Shown here: positions 1 to 5,546 of the stretch, piece after piece | Position numbering within the stretch: position 1 is the first letter of the stretch | Layout of the letters: each line of letters begins with the position of its first letter | DNA from: Fibrobacter succinogenes | GTDB taxonomy: Bacteria > Fibrobacterota > Fibrobacteria > Fibrobacterales > CADBQJ01 | Assembly: GCA_902796785.1 (NCBI GenBank) | Contig: CADBQJ010000217.1 | Span: 1 to 5,546, forward strand | Direction of reading: 5' to 3' | DNA: 5,546 nt | Notes under the pieces: model-generated | Database searches by the model: none | What the model was told of the DNA's origin: nothing | Seen by the model: the letters and a program-made list of their open reading frames with translations, nothing else | Made by a program: the position numbers and the translations under genes

Positions 1-26
1 AAAAGGCCTCCGCGAGGGAGGCCTTT
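1..26 (-). terminator. Intrinsic terminator after mdh
   Basis: Read on the minus strand, a perfect 10-bp stem (AAAGGCCTCC pairing with GGAGGCCTTT) with a 5-nt loop ends in a run of T that reaches the window edge. It begins 22 bp after the mdh stop codon. The GC-rich stem flanked by A and T runs is the classic Rho-independent form. The stem ends in A/T pairs on both sides, so it could also work for transcripts arriving from the left. The full length of the U tract is not visible because the window ends there. Confidence 0.9.
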
Positions 27-31
27 CGTCG

Positions 32-45
32 TTCCGGAGCCGGAA
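32..45 (-). repeat. Small inverted repeat between mdh stop and terminator
   Basis: TTCCGG and CCGGAA are separated by two bases, which as RNA gives a 5-bp stem with a 4-nt loop. It lies 3 bp after the mdh stop and just before the main terminator hairpin. It may protect the 3' end of the mRNA or be incidental in GC-rich DNA. It has no T tract of its own, so it is not called a terminator. Confidence 0.4.
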
Positions 46-48
46 GGA

Positions 49-993
<945 letters not shown>

Positions 994-1000
994 TTACCGA

Positions 1001-1006
1001 TCCTTT
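1001..1006 (-). promoter_or_regulatory. mdh ribosome binding site
   Basis: AAAGGA on the minus strand, followed by a 10-nt AT-rich spacer and the mdh ATG. It is the clearest Shine-Dalgarno sequence in the window and fixes the mdh start. Confidence 0.7.
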
Positions 1007-1035
1007 GCAGGTGGGGACTTTTGCTGTCTACGGGC

Positions 1036-1043
1036 CAAATATA
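1036..1043 (-). promoter_or_regulatory. Probable mdh promoter -10/-7 box
   Basis: The minus strand reads TATATTTG, ending 45 nt before the mdh ATG. It fits the Bacteroidota -7 consensus TAnnTTTG exactly, and its first six bases also match a sigma70 -10 box with one mismatch. It is a short AT-rich island in very GC-rich DNA. No convincing TTTG (-33) or TTGACA (-35) is found at the usual distance upstream, so the call rests on one element. The inferred 5' leader is roughly 35-40 nt. The rest of the gap between the two genes (991-1104) shows no other gene and no clear terminator for the upstream operon. Confidence 0.5.
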
Positions 1044-1104
1044 GCAAGCGCGACGGGGTCGGGAACGGAGGAAATCCGGCCGAAACGGACCGCTTTCGCC
1101 GATT

Positions 1105-1938
1105 TCAGCGCTCGTCGCCGGGCATGAAGGAGATCGCCGCGGGAAGGACGACGGCGAGGCTCGCCCAGACGAGGATTCCGCCGCCGAGGACCACCCAGAG
1201 CGCGGGCGATTTCCAGCTGCTCTGGAGCCCGACCGCGGCGGAGACGGCCAGGACGACGGAGGAGATCCAGGCGCCCGTGAAGGCGGCGAGGCGCCGTTCG
1301 AGCCAGGCGACCGCGGTCGCCATGCGGTTCGGGCGTTCGGCGCCGATGGCCCCGAGCGAGGGGAAGGTGACGAAGAGCTCGGCCATCATCAGCGAGAGCA
1401 TGGGGACGCCGGTGAGGGCGTAGCGGCTGTAGCCGGAACCGCCGAAGTAGTAGACGGGGACGGCGGCGCAGAGGGGAAGCAGGACCACCGCCACGGAGAG
1501 CGGGGCCATCCACCAGGAGCGGAAGCCGCGCAGGATGCCGGCGAAGCCGCCCAGGAAGAGCGAGAGCGCCACGAGCGCGAGCGCCGCGGAGAGCCAGCCG
1601 AAGTAGGTGAAGACCCAGGCGGGAAGCGAGAGGACCAGCACGAAGAGCCCTTCGCGCCAATTGGAGAGGACGCGGCTGGCCGTCCAGCCGACCCAGGCGG
1701 CGAAGGCCAGCGCCAGGGAGGGGACGATCTGGTCCGCGCCCATCTTCCCCTCCGCGAGGAGGTTCCAGACGAGCCGCGCCTCCAGCCGGGCGTCCGCCTT
1801 CCAGAACTCGGCCACGCGCGCCAGTTCGCTTCCCCAGAGGGCGAAGGGGAGGAGCGCGGCGAGGACGACGGGCAGGCGGAACCGGACGACGAGTTCGGAG
1901 AGGGCGCGGGAGCGGGAGGCTTTCGGTCGGAGATCCAT
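1105..1938 (-). CDS. Polytopic inner-membrane protein of unknown function
   Basis: I do not recognise this 277-aa protein. It has about eight hydrophobic stretches long enough to span the membrane, at roughly residues 22-38, 69-88, 96-113, 115-135, 143-166, 175-195, 222-238 and 246-270. A short basic N-terminus (MDLRPKASRSR) points to a cytoplasmic start. A polar segment at 39-67 and a basic, Arg-rich one at 200-218 separate the hydrophobic groups. It is rich in Trp and aromatic residues, including a VYYFGGSGYSRY stretch near 162-173. No catalytic motif is evident. The ATG at 1938 is 23 bp after the RND permease stop, and no Shine-Dalgarno sequence is visible in that AT-rich gap. The next in-frame ATG (residue 66) would delete the first membrane segment, so the first ATG is preferred. 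Same strand and close spacing suggest co-transcription with the permease. Whether it is a partner subunit or merely a neighbour cannot be told. Confidence 0.8.
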   Translation of the reverse strand: MDLRPKASRSRALSELVVRFRLPVVLAALLPFALWGSELARVAEFWKADARLEARLVWNLLAEGKMGADQIVPSLALAFAAWVGWTASRVLSNWREGLFVLVLSLPAWVFTYFGWLSAALALVALSLFLGGFAGILRGFRSWWMAPLSVAVVLLPLCAAVPVYYFGGSGYSRYALTGVPMLSLMMAELFVTFPSLGAIGAERPNRMATAVAWLERRLAAFTGAWISSVVLAVSAAVGLQSSWKSPALWVVLGGGILVWASLAVVLPAAISFMPGDER

Positions 1939-1961
1939 GGGGGCGAAAATAGGAAAATCGG

Positions 1962-4541
1962 CTAGGAGCGGTCCCCGCGCGGACGCGGCGCCAGCAGCTC
2001 CACGAGCACGGGCGTCTCGACGAGCGCCAGCAGCGATCCGACGACGAGCCCCCAGCAGACGGTGAAGGCCATGGGGACCATCTCGCGGGCCTGGAAGCTC
2101 CGCTCGAGCATCATCGGCGCGAGCCCGGCGACGGTGGTGAGCGTCGTCATCGCGACGGGGCGGAGGCGGCCGAGCGCGCCGGCGACGACGGCCTCGCGCA
2201 GGGGAAGCCCGCCGCGCAGGCGGTTGATGCTGTCGACGAAGATGACGGCGTTGTTGACGATGACGCCCGAGAGCGCCACGAAGCCGAAGACGGACATGTT
2301 CGAGAGCATCTCGCCGTGGACGAGGTGGCCGACGAGCCCGCCGACGACGCCGAAGGGGATGACGAGGAGGACGATGGAGGACTGCCGGAGCGAGCGGAAC
2401 TCGGCCAGCAGCAGGGCCAGGATCAGGAGCAGCGCCGGCGCGTAGGAGGCGGCGACGCTCAGGAGGAAGTCGACGTTGTCGCGCTGGCGCGGGCCGGCGC
2501 GCCAGGAGAGGCCGGGACGGTCCTTCAGGATTCCGGGGAGGATCTCCTCCTGCACGCGGCGCTGCGCGGTGAAGGAGGAGACGCCGGGAAGGAGCGAGGC
2601 CTCGACCAGCGCCTCGCGCGCCCCGTCGGCGCGGCGGACGACGGAATAGGGGCGGCCCGACGGGTCGAAGCCGGAGACGACGTCGTCGACGGGATCGAGG
2701 ATCTCGGGGTCTGCCTCCAGCGCGGCGCGCAGCGCGGCGGCCGCTTCGCGCAGTTCGTCGGGGTCGTCGCCGCGGAGCGCGACGGAGACGGGCGATCCCC
2801 ACTGGCCCGAGGAGGCGAAGCGGAACCGGACGGCCCCCTCGGGCACGCCGACGCGTTCGCGCAGCGCGGAGACGATCGCCTCGGAGTGGAGCGGGCGCGT
2901 GGAGCCCGGGACCAGCCGGAGCAGGATGCGCCCCGCGTGCGGGCCGAAGTCGCCCAGGGCGTTGGCGCCCACCGTGCGCATCGTCCCCAGGAGGAGCGCT
3001 CCCCCGCACTCTTCTTCGAGCCCGCGCAGCGCGGCACGAAGCTCCGCCTCGGCCGCCGCCAGCAGGGAGTCCGTCGTCTCGGCGGAGGAGCCCAGCGGGA
3101 GGGCGACGTCGATCGCCGGGATCTCGTCGTCGTTCTCCTGGTAGGGGTCGATCCGGAGGATCCCCTCGGAGAAGAGCCAGCCCAGGAGAAGCGCGGCGCA
3201 GAGCGGAACCGCGAGGGCGAGCGCCTTGCGGTCGAGAGCGAAGCGGAGGACGCGGCCGTAGGCGGCCAGCGCGGCGCTCCGGACGCGCTCCGTCGCGGCG
3301 GAGAGGCGTCCGGGCTCCGTCCCGCGGCAGCCGGCCAGCTCGGCCGGGAGGACCAGGAAGCCCGCGACCAGCGAGAAGACGAGCGCGGCGATCGCGACCG
3401 CGGCGATCTGCCAGACCAGGCTTCCGATCATCCCGCGGAAGAAGAAGAAGGGGACGAAGACCGCGACGGTGGTCAGCGCGGAGACGGCGACCGGAGAGGC
3501 CACGCGGCGCACGGCGCGGACGGCTGCCTCCTTCGGCCCGGCGCCCGTTTCGCGTTCCGCGACGACCGCCTCGGAGACCACGATGGCGGCGTCCACCAGC
3601 ATCCCGGCCACGGCGATCATGCCGAAGAGCGAGAGGAGGTTGAAGGTGACGCCAGAGAGGCGCGCGACGATCGCCATGCCCGCGAAGGCGAAGGGCAGCG
3701 AAAGCGCCACCCGGCCGGCCACGCGGATGTCGAGGAAGAGCCCGAGGACGACGAGCACCAGGAGGAGCCCCTGGAGCCCGTTGCGCGCGAGCAGCCTCAT
3801 GCGGTCGCCCAGGACCGAGGTGCCGTCGTAGAAGGCGACCGCGCGGGCGTCCGGATTCGCGGCGCGGAAGTCGTCGAAGACCCCGCGCGCGGTCCGCGCC
3901 ACCTCCAGCAGGTCCTCCCCGCGGCGCTGGTCGACCGAGACGAGGACCGCCGGCGCGCCGTCGAGGCGGATTCCGCCCAGGGGCGACCCGGGCGGAAGAC
4001 GCGGGTCCGGCGCGCCGGCGGTCGACGCGCCCGAGAGCCCGCGCGCCGCGAGCGAATCCCGGAATTCCGCGGCCAGGGCCGCCGCGCGAGCCAGGTCGCC
4101 GTCCGCGAAGACGAACATCGCGCCGCGCATCGAGAAGGCGTCCCGCTCGACGCCCTCCGCGACCGCCCCTTCGGGGAGGGCGAACGAGCGGAGCGAGTCG
4201 CGCAGCCGGTCGCGGAGGGCGTCGGCGCGGCGCGGGGAGACGGCGCGGACGGCGATCTCGGCGCTTCCGGGGACGCTGACCGCGGAGACCTCCCGCGTCT
4301 CGTCCCAGCGGGAGACCATCGCCTCGACCGGGGCGACCGCCTGCGCGTCGACGCTCTCGGGAAGCGACCCGGGCATGGAGATCCGGACGCGGACGACGTC
4401 GGGCTCGCGCTCGGGCAGGAGCGAGGTCCGCATCCCGGAGCCGCAGAGCCACCCGCAGAGCAGGACGGCCAGGAGCAGCGCGTGGGCGGCGAAGGGCCGG
4501 GCGACGAAGAAGGAGACGGCTTTCGAAAAGAGGGAGCGCAT
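1962..4541 (-). CDS. RND-superfamily permease (AcrB/HAE-1-like), short form
   Basis: Inner-membrane transporter expected to use the proton gradient to move lipophilic or amphipathic substrates; the substrate is unknown. The two-fold RND plan is complete in 859 aa: TM1 (about 20-36), periplasmic half 1 (37-253), TM2-TM6 (254-398), TM7 (about 441-458), periplasmic half 2 (459-692), TM8-TM12 (about 693-846). Family signatures are clear: GMLVDAAIVVSE in TM4 (313-324), AVFVPFFFFRG leading into TM6, FLVLPA at the end of TM6, GVIVNNAVIFVDSIN in TM10 (759-773) and RLRPVAMTT before TM11 (792-800). Asp317 aligns with AcrB Asp407, but the second Asp is Ala318 and the AcrB Lys940 position is Asn763. Related substitutions are known in other RND branches. 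AcrB has about 1,050 residues; here each periplasmic half is about 80 shorter, where the docking subdomains normally sit. No adaptor or outer-membrane channel gene adjoins it. The start lies 6 bp after the peptidase stop, implying translational coupling. Confidence 0.95.
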   Translation of the reverse strand: MRSLFSKAVSFFVARPFAAHALLLAVLLCGWLCGSGMRTSLLPEREPDVVRVRISMPGSLPESVDAQAVAPVEAMVSRWDETREVSAVSVPGSAEIAVRAVSPRRADALRDRLRDSLRSFALPEGAVAEGVERDAFSMRGAMFVFADGDLARAAALAAEFRDSLAARGLSGASTAGAPDPRLPPGSPLGGIRLDGAPAVLVSVDQRRGEDLLEVARTARGVFDDFRAANPDARAVAFYDGTSVLGDRMRLLARNGLQGLLLVLVVLGLFLDIRVAGRVALSLPFAFAGMAIVARLSGVTFNLLSLFGMIAVAGMLVDAAIVVSEAVVAERETGAGPKEAAVRAVRRVASPVAVSALTTVAVFVPFFFFRGMIGSLVWQIAAVAIAALVFSLVAGFLVLPAELAGCRGTEPGRLSAATERVRSAALAAYGRVLRFALDRKALALAVPLCAALLLGWLFSEGILRIDPYQENDDEIPAIDVALPLGSSAETTDSLLAAAEAELRAALRGLEEECGGALLLGTMRTVGANALGDFGPHAGRILLRLVPGSTRPLHSEAIVSALRERVGVPEGAVRFRFASSGQWGSPVSVALRGDDPDELREAAAALRAALEADPEILDPVDDVVSGFDPSGRPYSVVRRADGAREALVEASLLPGVSSFTAQRRVQEEILPGILKDRPGLSWRAGPRQRDNVDFLLSVAASYAPALLLILALLLAEFRSLRQSSIVLLVIPFGVVGGLVGHLVHGEMLSNMSVFGFVALSGVIVNNAVIFVDSINRLRGGLPLREAVVAGALGRLRPVAMTTLTTVAGLAPMMLERSFQAREMVPMAFTVCWGLVVGSLLALVETPVLVELLAPRPRGDRS

Positions 4542-4550
4542 GGAGTCCTA
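4542..4550 (-). promoter_or_regulatory. Stop/start coupling site with AGGA overlapping the stop
   Basis: The minus strand reads TAG GACTCC followed by the permease ATG. The peptidase stop codon contributes to an AGGA sequence only 4 nt before the ATG, a short spacing for a Shine-Dalgarno. The 6-bp gap leaves no room for a promoter, so the permease is probably translated by ribosomes terminating on the upstream gene. Confidence 0.5.
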
Positions 4551-5546
4551 GCGCGAGATGACGAGTTTCTGCAGGCGCGTGAAGGTCTTCGAGACGCTCT
4601 TCCCCGTCATGGGGTCGGCGCTGCGGACCTTCGCGATCACCTGATAGTAGTAGAGCCCGTTGGCGAGGCGGTTGCCCCATTCGTCGCGGCCGTCCCAGGT
4701 GGTGCGGCCCGAGACCACGTGGCGCAGCGCGCGCACCAGCTTGCCGTCGACGTCGTAGATCCTCACGGAGACGTCCGTCGGCGCGCCGGAGCCCAGCTTG
4801 AAATGGAACGTCGTCTTCGTCCTGAGCGGGTTGGGGACGGTGACGACGTCGAAGACGCCGTTGCCGAGCGCGGCCTCCAGCGTCAGCGTCCACTCCTTCT
4901 CGTCCGCGTTGCCGACGATGTCCTGCGCCCGCACGCGCGCCACCACCCTGCCCTCGGGCCGCGCCTCGTCGAGGTTCACGCGGAAGGCGACGCGTTTGCC
5001 GGTCTGCTCGACGAAGACGGGATGGTAGGCCGGGCTCTTCCCGACCAGCTCGAAGGAGACCCCTTCGTCCGGGAGGACGGACTGGTCCACGCCCGTGCCG
5101 TCGCTCACCTCGAACTCGAGGCAGGCGGGAAGGGTCAGCTTCGCCGCGGGGGCCAGGTACCCGCCGGAGGCCTGGTCGCAGAGGCGGGCGCGGATCGTCG
5201 GGGGCTCGTCGTCGTCGAGCGAGTCGGCGTAGGACGAGGTGCCGGAGACCGCGATGCCGTCGAAGGCGGTGCCGCCGCGGACGAGTTTCCCGTTCGACCA
5301 GACGTAGGCGCGCAGCACGGCGTTGGTGTCGCCGAAGCTGAGCTTGCGCGGGACGACGAACTCGGCGGAGAAGCGGCCGTTCGCCACCCGCTCGCGCGAG
5401 CCGAGGAGCGTCCTGCCGGGCTCCAGCGTGCTCCAGACGTAGTCCTCGTCGGCGACGGTCCCGGCCGTCTCGCGGAGCTTCGCCTGCTCCTCGAGCTGCA
5501 GGAAGATCTCGCCGTCGGAGATCCCCTCCACCTCGCCGCTCAGGCG
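4548..5546 (-). CDS. C25 (gingipain/PorU-like) peptidase family protein, C-terminal part
   Basis: The frame is open to the window edge; the visible 332 residues start at RLSGEVEG and end at TAG. A GTG at 5529-5531 exists, but it is not a credible start because the conserved sequence continues upstream through the edge. The order of elements matches the region after the catalytic domain in PorU-like C25 peptidases: a beta-sandwich with LSGEVEG at the start, then a V-NG-F-FVVP stretch with conserved FG and RAYVW (about 54-83), DDDEPPTIRARLCD (about 111-124), which resembles the family's 'D-GP-I-L' module, and an Ig-like segment ending about 222. The last ~100 residues are a FlgD-like/type IX-sorting-like fold: VPNPLR (237-242), VRIYDVDGKLVRAL (261-274), TTWDGRDEWGNRLANGLYYY (282-301) and a terminal KLVISR. 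Such tails lie on exported proteins; an outer-membrane or secreted location is inferred. The catalytic His and Cys would lie outside the window, so activity cannot be judged. Generic secreted Ig-repeat protein is the alternative. Confidence 0.75.
   Translation of the reverse strand, partial: RLSGEVEGISDGEIFLQLEEQAKLRETAGTVADEDYVWSTLEPGRTLLGSRERVANGRFSAEFVVPRKLSFGDTNAVLRAYVWSNGKLVRGGTAFDGIAVSGTSSYADSLDDDEPPTIRARLCDQASGGYLAPAAKLTLPACLEFEVSDGTGVDQSVLPDEGVSFELVGKSPAYHPVFVEQTGKRVAFRVNLDEARPEGRVVARVRAQDIVGNADEKEWTLTLEAALGNGVFDVVTVPNPLRTKTTFHFKLGSGAPTDVSVRIYDVDGKLVRALRHVVSGRTTWDGRDEWGNRLANGLYYYQVIAKVRSADPMTGKSVSKTFTRLQKLVISR

Noticed and set aside
1061..1104. Possible terminator after the membrane-protein gene
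   Set aside because: Only a weak imperfect pairing (CGAAA with TTTCG, mismatched interior) and no T tract, so read-through into mdh cannot be excluded but no terminator is called.
1028..1660. Minus-strand frame overlapping the membrane-protein gene and the mdh promoter region
   Set aside because: Arg/Leu-rich alternate frame. The overlapping frame gives a coherent set of membrane helices and is preferred.
2525..3037. Minus-strand frame within the RND permease
   Set aside because: Arg/Ser/Pro-rich alternate frame of the permease periplasmic domain, without a motif.
1939..4893. Upstream continuation of the minus-strand frame used by the 277-aa membrane protein, giving a 1,262-codon open frame
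   Set aside because: The translation over this part is Arg/Pro/Gly/Ala-rich and low in complexity, typical of an out-of-frame reading of GC-rich coding DNA. The clear RND permease occupies the same strand in another frame. Only the last 277 codons form a believable protein.
5529..5531. GTG as a start codon of a 327-aa protein
   Set aside because: The frame is open through the window edge, and the residues just upstream (RLSGEV) belong to the conserved beta-sandwich, so the gene is 5'-truncated by the window.

Overview
The window is GC-rich bacterial DNA. All four supportable genes lie on the minus strand and read from the right edge (5546) toward the left edge (1). The organism cannot be named from 5.5 kb. 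A gingipain/PorU-like peptidase tail with a FlgD-like C-terminal domain, a TAnnTTTG-type promoter box and weak or absent Shine-Dalgarno sequences at the operon-internal starts together suggest a high-GC member of the Bacteroidota/Fibrobacterota/Gemmatimonadota (FCB) assemblage or a related uncultured lineage. This placement is inference. The malate dehydrogenase does not settle it, because that form is widespread and also resembles alphaproteobacterial enzymes.

Layout in transcription order. (1) 5546-4548: C-terminal 332 residues of a large secreted protein, cut by the window edge, matching the C-terminal part of C25 (gingipain/PorU-type) peptidases. (2) 4541-1962: a complete but unusually short RND-superfamily permease (859 aa), starting 6 bp after the peptidase stop. 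(3) 1938-1105: a 277-aa multi-spanning membrane protein of unknown function, 23 bp after the permease stop. These three look like one operon. (4) 114 bp of non-coding DNA carrying a promoter-like box and a good ribosome binding site, then mdh (990-49), NAD-dependent malate dehydrogenase, closed by a strong intrinsic terminator at the left edge.

How they fit together: mdh is a central-metabolism gene, probably transcribed on its own. The other three are envelope genes: a surface or secreted peptidase-family protein, an inner-membrane RND transporter and an inner-membrane protein. The most notable feature is the RND permease. It keeps the transmembrane signatures of the AcrB/HAE-1 type, but both periplasmic halves are about 80 residues short, at the places where the TolC-docking subdomains are normally inserted. 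No adaptor (MFP) or outer-membrane channel gene is adjacent. This suggests a pump that does not build the usual tripartite channel. No mobile element, CRISPR array, tRNA or rRNA was seen.
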